Positions 1-12,600 of a DNA stretch of 64,000 nt are shown piece by piece; the stretch's first letter is position 1; each line of letters opens with the position of its first letter. The stretch covers positions 259,082 to 323,081 of the forward strand of contig DF236958.1 of the NCBI GenBank assembly GCA_000708835.1. The letters run 5' to 3'. A program made the translations under genes and the position numbers. The notes under the pieces are model-generated. The model ran no database searches, was not told the DNA's origin, and saw only the letters and a program-made list of their open reading frames with translations. This stretch comes from Klebsormidium nitens (lineage: Eukaryota; Streptophyta; Klebsormidiophyceae; Klebsormidiales; Klebsormidiaceae).

Positions 1-2
1 TC

Positions 3-2434
3 GGATGGGAGGTCGCGCTGAACCGCCACCTGGCGCAATCTTACGGGACGTTTGGGAGCGGGGCTGCGCACCGGGAGGCGCCTTGGCGGCTGGGGCCGTG
101 CAAAGGGGGGGGCGGGGAGCTGTGCTTTTTCCAGCGGGAGGAGGGTATTCACAGCTGGGCGGTTCCGTTCGAAGTGGAGGAGTGTGAACACGACATGGTG
201 CAGCCGGAGAGGCTTTTCACACCCCGTGCGCACGCCCCGGTCGGGCTGCCCATGGCTTTAGCGGAGCTCCTGCCCCTGGTGACGTCACCCGGGGGGACGG
301 TGACGTTGGTCGTGGTGGCGAACAACTACCGGGAGATGCTCCTGAGCTTCGTGTGCCGCTTACAGGCGCTCGGCATCCGGAACGTGATCGTGGGCGCGGT
401 CGACAGCGAGATCTACCGCTACGCGTCCGAGCAAGGTCTTCCCGTCTTCAAGGATCTGTTCGACGGGAGCATATCCCCCGACGACTGCCATTTCGGAACG
501 CAGTGCTTCCGTGACGTCACGAAGCTCAAGAGCCGGACGGTGATCAAGGTGCTGAAGCTGGGGTACAACGTGCTGATGTCAGACGTTGACGTCATCTGGT
601 TCCGTGACCCGACGCCGATCATGCTCGGCTACGGGCCGAACACGCTCACGGGGCAGGTGAGAATCTTTCGTCCAAAAATGATGCCCCAAAAAGTCTGCTG
701 ATCAGAGGAAGACCTTATAAAAAGAACCCTTTGCACCGTTTAGTGTCTTCTGTGGGGTTCAAGGCTGTGGGGTTCAAGACTTCAAAAAGGGTCTAGTTTG
801 TTTGTTTTGTTCGTTCTGGTTGTGCCGTGTACCGCTCTTGTTAGTAACAACAGTAAGACGACGTTCTGTGCGGTTGGACGCAGTTTAGGGCGTAAGACAT
901 TGCCTTTCATTCAACATTCAGCACTCTTTTCTTATGCTTAGTTCAAGTGCTTGAATTGAGCCGAAGCCGCAGCTGGAAGTCTGACTTAGCCTGTGGAACA
1001 GCGTGTCTTCCGTTCGTTCTGCCAGTCGCCGTCCCCGTGCTGCAAAGTTTGTGTTTGCATACGATCAATCTGCGACTTGCCAGAGCCTGTACTTCCGTCC
1101 TCCGTCCGTCATTCGTCCGTCCGTCCGGCTTCCTCTTCGAAACTGACCGTCTTCTTGCCCCTCTCTCGGTCTTGTGACTACTCCCCGCTGAATAAGCGAG
1201 CATATGCTATCTTGTCAACCCCTGCAGACACGCCGTCTTTCCTTTGACTTTCCTTCGGCCTCTTGTTTCGTTCCGTTCACCTTCCTCAGACCACATGTTC
1301 GCAGTTCTGCGGCAGTCTCTCCCTACTTGCTTGGTTTGTACGAGGAAACTGTTTTGGTTTGGGGCGGTCGAATCGCACTAACAACCCCACTTAGAAATTG
1401 TCTTGTGGCCCTGTTCTGAAGTATAAGCCGACGTTGGAGTATCCTGCCGTGGTTTAACCCTGTATTCTGATCAATCCTCTTCTGCAGTCGGACCAGCACA
1501 ACGACTCTGGGCCTGCCAACGACGAGCGCCGCTTCAATTCGGGTTTCTACCTCGCGCGCGCCGAGGCCACGACCATCGAGGCGCTGACTGCAATTGCCGA
1601 CCACGCCGCCACCACACAGCTGTCGGAGCAGGTGAGATACTGCCTGCTTACTCGTCCTGTAGTCGGATAGAGCTTTGCTTAAGCGAAAGTTGGCCCGTGG
1701 ATCAGGTTTACTTTTGACAGTCTATCTTGGGAAGGCGATTTGAGTCCGGCTTTCGTTGGAACAGACGCGGTTCCAGGAAAGACGCCACGTTCTTGTACGC
1801 TTCATCTCGTAAGCGCTGATGTGGCAACTGGGCTTAAAATGTGCTAGTTTGAGTTCTCGAAGCTGTGTGGCAAGTAAAAATCGATGACCAGCGTCTTTCG
1901 TCTCAAACGGCTTCTTACTTTCGTCAGCTTTGGAGGCTTTGGAGAAGCAGAGGAAACCTAAGTGGTGCATTCTAAGAAGGGGGTCCCTTGCATATGGAAG
2001 ATCGGACGCACTAAGAAGGGAGTTGTTGCAGTGGGAGTTGGTGCACTCCAGATCTGACGTCCGCATCTTTTTGGCCTAGACCTGACGTCCGCATCTTTCT
2101 TGCCTTCTTGCAGCCGAGCTTCCACCACGTGTTGTGCCAAGCGGAAGGTAGCCGGAAAGTTGGTGACGACGCGTGCGAGTTCTATAATGGCCTCCGTGTG
2201 GTCTTCTTAAATAGAACATCGTTTCCAAATGGTGCCACTAGTTATATATGGGAGAAACAGGACACGAGAGAGTTCTGCGAGAAGAGGGGATGCATCATTC
2301 TACACAACAACTGGGTCAAAGGCCGGCCTTACAAGTTTTGGAGGGAGAAATACAAGGGGTTCTGGAGGTATAATGCTCACCACAGGACGTGTCAGTACGA
2401 CTGGATGAATTCAACAAATCTTGGTATGTATTGA
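3..2434 (+). CDS. GT77-like nucleotide-sugar glycosyltransferase, 3' part (5' end off the window)
   Basis: Three exons read in one frame: 3-656, 1488-1631 and 2114-2434, all joined in phase 0 at GT...AG introns. The frame is open to the left edge, so the start lies outside. The protein has the nucleotide-diphospho-sugar transferase fold of family GT77: a conserved front (ANNYREMLLSFVCRLQALGI), the metal-binding DxD region LMSDVDVIWFRDP in exon 1, NSGFYLARA in exon 2, and a tail with HNNWVKG. Plant GT77 members are Golgi type II enzymes adding xylose or arabinose to pectin, extensin or related glycans; which sugar this one moves cannot be told here. The last exon reads to TGA at 2432-2434, but a good donor (gtatgt) overlaps the last codons, so a further exon is possible. 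Confidence 0.85.
1096..1131. repeat. TCCG-rich simple repeat in a GT77 intron
   Basis: Short imperfect run of tccg/ttcg units within the first visible intron of the glycosyltransferase gene. No function is implied. Confidence 0.6.
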
Positions 2435-5056
2435 TATCTATTAGCAAGCTATAGAGCACCGGCCTTTGCATGAAGCACAAATTTGTGACGCTGGCGATAT
2501 CGGCCAGTTCACTGGATCGACCACATTAAAGTGTTCCATCGAGATGCACTTATCCATGCCATTCACTAGGCGCACATGCATGGTTGGAAGTTTGTGCTCC
2601 ATATGGCACCCACTGCGTACTAGGACAGCTCTAGAAACGACCGTTGGATCGAAAGTTGGTGTGTATTAGATTGAAAGTATATGCATGTGCGATTTCAGAC
2701 TTTATCTGCCGGAAAATTGTTCTTTCCATAACCGCATGCGTTGTGTATTAGAAGCACTCTTTTGATTGGACTTCATGATGAAGCTCATGTGGCGTTAATA
2801 AGCACGATGATTGATCCAAAACATTGTGCACCATGAGACGCCTTCTGTGGCCTGTTTGGCTGCAGTACATTGAAAATTAAGACACCATCCATGATGTGAG
2901 AACAATATGCATCTAATTGCCAAGACATTTGCCAGGCGGCCAGTATTTGATTGAGGGATATTGGTCATCTACCTTTCAATCATTTATGCATATGCGGCTG
3001 ATAGTATCCAAAGAGTCTGACAGATCAGCTGGATAAAAGTTGCTCAAGCAGTCCAATAGCACTAAAGCACATTGCATTAGCAAGCATTCACCAAACTTCT
3101 GTACACAACTGAGAGGAACTACTTGCGAACTTGGACCCCAACCCCTATGCTTCTATGCAATGGCAAGGGGCCCATACTCTCAACAACAAGAATTGTATAT
3201 GCGTTTGAAATCGTAACAACGCTGCGTTCGGAGTAAAGACATGTCGTGACCTCCTATGGGTCTTATCGTAAAAACGTTGCATTTAGAGTACACACATGTT
3301 GTGACCTCCTATGGATCTTTCCCGCCTCCTGAGTTGAAGGCAGAAACGACCATCGGTCCGCCGCCTCTGATTTCTTCGTCATATCTGCAGGGACGAAACA
3401 AAATGTTGCTCGACTGAGGACTGTTTTGAGCACCATTCGAGACGAATCTAGTAAAGTGTCCTTGATGTGGATCTTGGAAGGCTCAGCTATCAGTGTTGTC
3501 ATCACAAGGGGTCAGTCGCAAATTACCCTTGATAGATTAGAATCATCATTGCCTTCCAAAGACCGTGCACAACCAGGACGCATGCGGCTCAATGTTCCCG
3601 CCAAGAAGAGACTCACCACAATCGCAGACTATATATATGCGTGATGAAAAAGTAGGATGTTTATTCCCTTCAAGATGGCCAATATGACCACTATATACCA
3701 ACATGAGAGAACAAAAGCCGAAGCAAAGCAAGATGGGGATCCAGCAAAAAGAAGACTTAAGCAAAGAATCAAAAAAGGAGCAATTCACTATAGACATGGA
3801 ACAAACACTTTCCAAATGTGGAGCGTCAAGATATGCGGATTATGGAAGCATGGCTCAGTACCACAGCTCAAGTATTGAGCCCCTCACACACAAAGGCTTG
3901 GCCCAGTGTCGGGATCTATAGTCTCATCATCACCATGCGACCCTCATTAAAGTGCATTTGAACCATCTTAAGAAACGAGACTGAGTTTCCCCCGAAGATG
4001 CAAACAACAGTTTTGAAGACCTTTCTTCAGCAAAAATTCACCGGTCCTATTCATGAGGGTCTGCCATCCGGAAAAGAATGATGGGTCTGGAACAAGGTCA
4101 AGCAACGTGTATCAGCAATTAGAAAACCAGGCTGACTCTGTCCGTCAACCATTCCAGTCCGCAGTTGAGCGAATCTATAAATGCAGAATATCATTGACCA
4201 GAACAACGTCGCTGGGCAAGTTGTCAGAGAGAAATGCTGAAGGACATTTAGAGCTCACTTTTCAAGAGAGGTGGGTAGGATTTGGGAGTCGGCCAGTGGA
4301 TGACGTTACCACTGGTAAAGTGCCTGTAGAACAAAATCCAATGTCAGCTGGAAGTCAGAGTGTGCTTTGAACCAGACATGCGCACAAAGTTTGCTTTTCT
4401 GTAATGATCACGACGCATGTTTTGTAGACCTCAAGGTCGATCTTGTCCACACTCAAGGTGTCGAATCTCAAGTGCAGGCATATGGCTCATCTATGAGAAA
4501 AGATGAGCCAGCCTGTGAAGGACAGATTATATGGGCAACAGGGAACGAGAGGAAACCGATCGCTGAGCCGTAGCCTTGCGCGAATGACCTCCAACAAAGT
4601 TGCCACAACCACCACCTTCTAGAAGGGCACACCTAATCGAAGTTGGCACTACTAGTGCAAACATAAGAAATACTCCAACAATCAGGTGAAGATGCTACAG
4701 TAACTTCTACACTTGATAGTAAAAGGCACTTGTCGGTTGAGCAATTTGGAGCAGATAGAGTCTCTCTTACCCGTTAGTGTGCAAGGGTTTTTTGAGCCAG
4801 TTGCAAGTCGAACCAGTGTGCATGATGCCTTCATCAGTTCATTAAGTAAGACAGATATGATTCAAACAACGGCTCTGGAAACAATGGTTGCAACCACCAC
4901 CACTTACTAATCACTCACCCTCTGGTATTTTCCACACCTCCTCAATCACCCAGCTGGTAATGGTCACTTGCTGAGTCGCCAGATGCCTTCGCTGACAAGC
5001 GAGGACCCCATGGAAAAGGAGATCTCTGAATATGTAATGAAACTGTCACACTGCTC
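2435..5056. other. Intergenic region with no gene found
   Basis: About 2.6 kb between two convergent genes, the glycosyltransferase on + and the small membrane protein on -. It must hold both 3' UTRs. All six frames are broken often and carry no family motif; the longest open frame, near 4053-4370, looks like chance. The one structure seen is a 55-base direct repeat at 3211-3320, listed separately. Confidence 0.5.
3211..3320. repeat. 55-base tandem duplication, two diverged copies
   Basis: Positions 3211-3265 and 3266-3320 are two adjacent copies. Each begins tcgtaa and each contains gtgacctcctatgg, with scattered substitutions between them. It lies outside any gene I can support. Confidence 0.75.
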
Positions 5057-5532
5057 TTAATCATCTGATTGGCTGCCTGAGCTGCGAATAACCCCTTCAG
5101 GAGAGTCGTAAGCCTGTATGTTCTGCAGTTCGCAAGCAGGCTCCCACAGAATAGTATGGACAACCAGGAAGCCAGCTCCAAGCACGGCGCCGCCAGCCAT
5201 CCAGCGAAAGGCCCGGGGCCACGTAAAGCGGGGGCCTGCACAAGCACAATGACGCAGGATGAATAGAAGTACAGTGAACGCTAGAAAGAACCGCAATGTC
5301 ATTCAGAATCTCACACCTGTGCCCTCGACAGACTGGAACTTTAAAATCTCCATCTACGAAGCACCATTGAGGGTGCTGACTCACCGTAGTTTATGTAGCA
5401 GAATGGCAGACCCAGAAAAGCGCCACCGCAGAAGCCTATCTTAGCCAGCTGATTGGTAAGCAAGCTGCAGGGAGTGGCATCGCTGCGCATCAAGTAGCCA
5501 TCAGAAGCTCCAAGCGGCTGGCGAAGCGCCAT
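5057..5532 (-). CDS. Small two-segment membrane protein, unrecognised
   Basis: Two exons on the minus strand, 5385-5532 and 5057-5235, joined in phase 1 across a gtgag...tgcag intron, give about 108 residues. Exon 1 starts MALRQPLGASDGYL and has a hydrophobic stretch IGFCGGAFLGLPFCY. Exon 2 begins PRFTWPRAFRW, has a second hydrophobic stretch (MAGGAVLGAGFLVVHTILW), and ends in a polar tail with SSGSQSDD. Two close membrane spans and a short polar tail resemble small organelle assembly factors or respiratory-chain accessory subunits, but I do not recognise the family. The phase match, splice signals and two clean hydrophobic segments are the evidence that it is a real gene. Confidence 0.65.
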
Positions 5533-5649
5533 TTTCCCGTGTCCTCTCTTCCCGACTTGACACTCGAATTGCCAGCCGAGCAGCCGAGGTCAGGGGGACC
5601 AAACACCCCAGGCAAATTTCCATGCAACACGAACCATGTTCCAGCAGAC

Positions 5650-5748
5650 AAACGGCGTGTTGCCCGGAACCGGGCAATGGTGGGATTAGACCTCCAAAGG
5701 GTCAGCTTCAAAACCCCTGGGTTTTTGGCTCCGGGCAACACGCCGTTT
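5650..5748. repeat. 99-base hairpin element with 18-base inverted arms
   Basis: The left arm at 5650-5667 (aaacggcgtgttgcccgg) is the exact reverse complement of 5731-5748. The spacer between the arms is 63 bases. The size and perfect arms fit a miniature inverted-repeat transposable element or a foldback sequence. I could not see a clear target-site duplication. Confidence 0.7.
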
Positions 5749-6147
5749 AGGAGCAGAAAGGGGCTGGTTTAAGGGTGGATTTAACGGGCAAATACATTTC
5801 AACCGTCTGCTAACCCTAAGCTTAACCCTCTGCTATGAACCACCCAAAATGTACTCGGGACATGTATTTGGTCCAATCGCAGCCGTCCAAGACGAGCAAT
5901 TTCTCATCGGGCGGCTCGGAACATGGTTTCAAGGGTTTTGCCTGGCGTTTGGTCCCCCTGGCCGAGGTCCGACTCCGAGTCCAGGACATGAGCGCAGCTG
6001 AGGCACATGCAGACTCCAGAGGAATACCAAGTCACTTATGGGCAGCCTATACGATGCTTCGTATAGGGTCCATTTCCCCCAGCCGCGTTATCCGATAAGG
6101 ATACCATGCTCAAATGTGTCCAAAACCCGCATGAGTCCGAGTCAGAC

Positions 6148-6444
6148 CATAGGGTTGTTACACTTGAGAGAGAAAAGTCTCCAACCGGGACGGCCCGAGC
6201 CCGATCAGGCTCGGGCAAGTGGCCTATTGGTTACATTGCCCAATTTTTGCGGCTGCCGGAGGCCCCGATTTCGGTCGGGGGCTCGGGCAAATGTCGGGTC
6301 GGGTCGTAAAGTGCCTGACCTGAGGGGCATCGGATTGTGGGCAACCCGATCAAGATTTCTTACAGGCTGAGGTCAGCCGGAGGTCCGGCTGATGGGTCTC
6401 GGGCCGTTTTTCGATCGCAAAATCTCTAATGTAACAACCCTATG
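6148..6444. mobile_element. 297-base MITE-like element with 15-base terminal inverted repeats
   Basis: Left end 6148-6162 (catagggttgttaca) and right end 6430-6444 are perfect reverse complements. The inside is GC-rich and full of short palindromes built on gcccgag/ctcgggc. It has no coding capacity. It lies about 200 bases upstream of the citrate synthase start codon. No target-site duplication was certain, so the superfamily is left open. Confidence 0.65.
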
Positions 6445-6642
6445 ACTTGGGAACCCATGTGCAACCTTGCAAGTTGCATTGGCAAGCCAATCCTGATCTG
6501 CAGAAAGAGAGCATTGCATGGCTGGGGTTCTGTTTTTGAGGCGCAATTCAGCTTGACAGCAGCGGCAGATCAGGCGGCATTGATTGGCACACACTGTTTT
6601 GGCACGTCAGGGACGGAGAGGAGCTGAATCCAGGGGGCCAAG

Positions 6643-9600
6643 ATGGTGCTTGGAGCAGCTGCCCGGGCTGTTCTATCGCAGGCGGGGAGAAGAACAGGGA
6701 CTGAGGTGAGATTTGGGGATTGTGCACATTGGAAGGGAATTGCCTTGTTGCAGTTCATGCAAGGCTAAATCGGTCGGAAATACACTTGATGGACCATTGC
6801 AGGAGTTTGTCAAGATTTCACTATCTGCTGAAAACATGCATTGATGGAAGGACCTCTCACTGATGCCCAGCACACTGCCATTATCTTCCAATTGTGCTCA
6901 GACATGGCACATGTGCAGTTTACGAGTTTATTGTGTTGTGTTGAGATTGCAGCTGCTTTGATTGATCGATCATTGTTCCCAGGTGATAGCAGCATTCATC
7001 TCCAATTTTGCAGTTTGCCCCTCTTGGAGGAAGACAATGGACCAGACTGTTGCAGACATCAACCACCACAGTAAGCCTGGCAAACTAACTATCAATTCTT
7101 TGGACCATCAACATGCACACTTTAACGATTCTGCGTGTCGACTGAGCCAATTGGCCTAGACTTTAATGCAGACTTCTCTGGTGCATCTTGGATTGCGGTC
7201 ACAACAATCGCGATTGCCTATTGCTGTACTTTGTTTCTTCAAGCTATTTTCTCATCGACCAATTTGTGCCGCTTATCAATTTTATGTTGTTCCTGTGCAG
7301 GATTTGAAGAGCAGAGTGGCTGATATGATCCCTGAAGAACAGGTGATCTTCTGTCAAGCTTCTCAATGAACCTTTGAGGAGTAACCTGCATCAGTATTCT
7401 GAACACTTGGAATGTCTTTCAAATCAGTTCTAAATGAAGATTTCCTGGGGTGATGCATTCGTGAAGCATGCATTCAAACTGCCAGGTTCATGCTGCAAAC
7501 CAGGGAAGATTTTCACTGATCATATTTGAGGGTACTTTCTACATCAGAATGACCGAGGTTCAATACTTTCTTTGTCAGTGGGTTGGAACCTGAGTCGATT
7601 CTCCCCTTGCTCTGATCTTCCATCAGTCTTACCACATACTGAGATTCTTACATCCATACTCCATCCTCAGAACTTTGAGGCCCCAGAATTTGAGTGAGAG
7701 CTTTCCCCCTGCAGGCAAAGCTGAAGGAGTTGAAGACCAAGTATGGGAGCGTTGTGCTTGGAGAAAATACATTAGACATGGCGATTGGAGGGATGCGCGG
7801 CATCAAGGGAATGTTCTGGGAGACGTCACTCCTTGATCCAGAAGAGGTGCCTTTCTTCTCCTCCCAGTCCAATTCATGTCCAAACCTGAGTCATCATAGC
7901 AGGCTTCGGTGCTTTTTATCACCAGTCATTAGTGGATTCGCAATTCAACAACTTTTAAGATGCCACTCTAAGACCCTGCAGAACCACTGGCTGTTGGAAG
8001 GTCAGAGCATGTAATCCCAATATCAATACGGAAGAATCATTGGACATTCAGGGAGAAAACTTTCTTCTATCAATGGACTATCTAGGTTAAAAATCCCTTC
8101 CATCAATCATTTAGACCACATGACTCCCAAGTCATCAAGTGTCTACAGTTTCTCTGATGGCTGTTCAAATGTTCAGGTGTCTGTAAGTCATCCACTTACA
8201 AAGTGGGGCTTACAAAGTGGGGCTTGCGTGGAGATCACACATTTACCAGGGATAAAAGTGCCGTTCGATGTATGATTGATACATGCAAATCAGATTGTCC
8301 TGTTAACTTTTGTAAATCCCTGGAACTTCCTATTGTCGGCTGTAGATATGTGCGGCAGGCGATCCAACATGCCCCGCTTAAGCATTGCAATTGCTGCTGC
8401 TGAACAAAGGCAAGATCATCAGGAAGCACCCGGAGGAAGGTTTTAAAGTTGGGCTACCTGGAGGGATCTAAGCCGGTCAGGCAGTACCTTGCGAAGGGTA
8501 CCAATGTCAATTGGAAGCCAATTTGTGCAGGGTATCCGGTTCCGCGGCTGGTCCATTCCTGAGCTCCAGAAGAAGCTGCCAACTGCAGTTGACAAGGGGG
8601 AGCCTCTTCCTGAGGGCCTGCTGTGGCTCCTGCTTACTGGCGAGGTAATGACGATTTCTTGTCACTTGTGATGTCCAGATTGGTGGCCTGCTTTCGAAGC
8701 TGCTTTCTTGCTCCTGTCCTGGTCAGATGCTTCAAGTAACAACTCAAGCGCACTTTGAAGGGCCTGGTGCCCACGAAAAGGTGCATACATCGGCGGTCGA
8801 GCACGGTTTCTGACGAGGCTATGAGAAGCATCTGCTGTCCCTCAATGGTCACTTTACCAATGCGACCTTGATTCAGATGAATTGAGCCAACTTCATTCCT
8901 GATTAGGTACCCACAAAGGAACAAGTGTCTGCACTGTCTGAGGACTTGAAGGCGCGAGCTGGGTTACCAGGTGAGCAGTTGGTCTGGCGCTTCTCTTTGT
9001 CCAAATCATGAGGTGTTGCCTCTTGGAAGTCTGATCGGCTTTCTTGGTAAAGTAAGGGCCTTGAAGAGAGGTCAGTGCTGAGCCTGATGAGCGACAGGTA
9101 CAGCCGTCACTCCTGATCGCTGCAAGTCACGATCAATGTCCATGGTGGATGGTGCGCCTATACTGGCAGTGCATGGCACAGAACTGCACCGTTGGAATCC
9201 ACGGAGGCTTATCATAATGCAAAGCCTGGCCGCAAAATTGTGGAGTTTCGTTTCAAGTTCTGATATCTGGACACTGCTCACCAACCTGTGGCACAGAAAG
9301 GATAGATCTGGATTCCTGCAACGTTGCGCCTGCTTCCTCCTTCAAAGAACACTGTCGATTTCAATCTTCGACTTCTATTTAATTCTCGCAGGTTACGTGC
9401 ACGACACGCTGCAAGCGCTGCCAAAAGGAGCTCATCCCATGACGCAGCTTTCTGTCGGTGTTATGGCGCTGCAGGTGAGGATCCGAAAGTGTCGTTTGCT
9501 TTTCTGCCTCGATTCAATTGAACAACAGGCAGCACTCTGCACTTAATAACCAGATGGAGTGCCTTGATCCATGTAAGTTGCATAGTGCATAACTTATCCT

Positions 9601-12600
9601 TACATTTGTTGTGCAGAGCGAAAGCAAGTTCGCGGAGGCGTACCAGAAGGGACATAGCAAGAAGTTGTGAGTTGCCAAGCTCGCCGTTTCTATCTAAGCC
9701 ACCCAGGATGTCCTTCGCACCGTCAGATTGAGTTCCTCAAGACCATCCAACGGATGAAGGCCACTGGAAGCTTTACGAACACGTCCTGGGCCCGGTCTTG
9801 CAAACACTTACGCTCCTTACCCGGCTCTTACGGTCATTCAAAATTAACTGCAAGACGTTGACTCTCTACTTTCTTCGTCGTCGAGCTTGATGAAATCTTA
9901 GCGCTTACCTGTGCGTCAGTCCAATGCTTCACCGATTGAGGAGTTTGGACGAGGTCAGGAGCCCTGGTTAGCTGCCTCTGTTGATTGTGACAGCGTTTTT
10001 ACGGCTGTATCAACGACGAACAAGTGCCATGCATCCCACGAGCTGGTCAACGACAGTTTTCCAAGTGGAGGAATGCGCTCAGATATTGTTTCACAGGGCT
10101 CCTGACGAAATCTTCGCCTCTTGCAGGTATTGGGACCCCGTCTACGAAGACTCCATGAACCTTATTGCCAAGCTGCCAGAACTGGCCGCAACCATCTACA
10201 GAAAGTAAGCTGGGAGTCTGATCCAGATTCTTCGCAGGCAACTTTTGAGCGCTGCGGCCTCCCCTATTTGTAGACTTGCGTATTCGTATTACATGAAGCC
10301 ACGGATTGGTCCCCAATCAATAGGTCGTACGTTCTCTGGGGCAAACAATATTGTGTGGTTTTCAGGCAATCGATACAACGGCTCTCGATTGGGGCCGACG
10401 TTGAGCGCCCATCCATCAGAGATCCGCTGTCTTTCGTCCTTCTGTCAGTACTTTCAAGCACGGCTAGTTGTTGTAGTGTCCGCTTCCGATCTCTGGCCTT
10501 CCGCAAATCGCTGGGTTTCATATCAAAGCGTCCAAATTTGATGATTGTAAGTGATTCAATCGATGCGGTTTGAGCGAAATTGGCCCGTTGACCCGCCCTG
10601 GTCCGTGCACAAGGGACAATGGATCTCAAACAATCCTAGTTTTGCAGCACGGTCATATTCGGAAAGCATGTACGGTCGACTCGAACGAATTCATTCATTC
10701 TTCAGTAAGCTTGTCCTTGCGCGTTTCTCGAGCACAGAAACGAAGCGCCAAACAGAGCGACACTATCTCCTGCGCTTCTTGATAGAAGGCCTACAGTTTA
10801 GACGAAAAGCTCACCTTGCCAGCGTACGCTATGCCGTTTTCTAATGTCATTTGCCTATCATTTCTGTGCAGCACGTTCAAGGGCGGGAAACTCATTCCAT
10901 CCGACACGAGCCTGGATTATGGCGCCAACTTTGCTCACCAGCTGGGCTTCGACGACCCCGAGTTCTACGACCTCATGCGGCTGTACCTCACCATCCACTC
11001 TGACCACGAGGGGGGGAATGTCAGCGCACACACGGTGCATCTGGTGGGTCCCATGACTCGTTTTAGCCGATTGCATACACGTCAGAAAATGGCGGGTTGC
11101 TTCTTGACGGTAAAAGCTAGCCAATTGTAGACGAGTCAGAAATGGCGGATCGCTTTCTGCCGGTCAAAGGTCGTCATGGATAAAAGCGAAAAAGCAGCTG
11201 AAAGCGACCCTGCCAAAAGTCTGAACTCTCTAGGTTTGCAGCAAGGCGGTTTGACTCAAAACATGTTTGCGACCGTTTGTGAAACATCTGCGCTTTGGCA
11301 TTGTCCTGAATTCTTAGCCAGGCGGGCAGTCCGGACTAATGCTTGTCGCTCCCAAGCAGGCATGAACAGAAACTCCGTCCTTCCTCAGCCACTGAGCGTA
11401 ATGCTCGAAGCTCATAATCACGTTTATCCCAACTGATTATTCCTCCGTTCGAACCAAATGGGCAGCGCTTCGTCAAACCCGTGCATGTTGGCAAAGTACC
11501 GCCGCCGAGCTTTCGACCCCAGTTGCTCATGTGATCCGGCCAATGAACCTTGCGAACCAACTCTTCGACACCGCCAGCGCCTTTCTTTTCTCCGCATTTC
11601 CTCATCCTGGCCCATCGTTTACTTGCTCATTGCCTTTCAGGATCACAATTGTCAGGTATACTTCAAGGCAGAGACGAGGATCTATATATTCCGTATTACC
11701 AGGTGGGCAGCGCCCTGTCGGACCCGTACCTGTCGTTTGCTGCGGGCCTGAACGGGCTGGCGGGCCCGCTGCACGGGCTGGCCAACCAGGAGGTGCTGCG
11801 CTGGCTGGAGGACGTCAAGGCCGAGCTGGGCGAGCAGGAACTGACCAAGGAGAAGATCGCGGACTTCGTGCACAAAACGCTCGCGAGCGGAAAGGTAAGT
11901 GCTTGGTTCGACGCTTAGGTAGAACGTTGCTTTGATTGAGCCTTTAGAAAGGGTATGTACCGATTGGCTTCGGTAGTCGTGTCCATGTCGGGGCCTTCTG
12001 GGACTACTCCACGATAAGCCAGTCGGTTGCGTGCTCGGCACTTCATTTGCTTAAATTTGAATTTAGGTCGTAGCTAAGCATCTCGCAAAGAATGAAGCGT
12101 ACCTGCATCCTGGAGCTGAGCTTCGATACACTAGATTGCATCTTTCTAGCACGTTTCATCGCTTTAATTTGAATTCTTTTCTGAGATGGTTGGGGTGCTT
12201 TTACCGGTCCGCTTAGTTTTTCTCGGTCCACTGAAGTCGATGCTCTTTTGCCTGCAGGTTGTGCCTGGCTACGGTCACGCAGTGCTCCGAAAGACGGACC
12301 CTCGCTACACGTGCCAGCGAGAGTTCGCACTCAAGCATCTGCCGGACGATCCGCTCTTCAAGCTTGTGAGTCACGTTGACTACGGAACTAGTCTTGCGCT
12401 TATTCCGCTGAATTGGTGCTATTTCTTTTACTACGTTCATCTTCTGAAAGGCAAATGTTACACTTCGCCTCTATAAGAAAGCCAATAAGACGGACTCGAA
12501 CAAAGCATGTACGCCATCTCCAAATGCATGTGATTGGACCGCTCGTCTCCCCTTTGCATCAAGGAAGAGCTTTGCCTACCGTGGCAACTCCATCGGGTAT

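Larger units (their letters stand above)
5533..6642. promoter_or_regulatory. Shared upstream region of two divergent genes
   Basis: About 1.1 kb separates the start codon of the small membrane protein (minus) from that of citrate synthase (plus), so both promoters should lie here. No clear TATA box was identified. Most of the space is taken by two inverted-repeat elements (5650-5748 and 6148-6444), with two taaccct-type telomere-like units near 5811-5829. Confidence 0.45.

Noticed and set aside
4053-4370. 105-codon plus-strand open frame between the first two genes
   Set aside because: No motif, no splice context, ordinary composition; likely a chance frame in non-coding DNA.
5811-5829. Telomere-like taaccct units
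   Set aside because: Only two imperfect units; not evidence of a chromosome end or interstitial telomere array.
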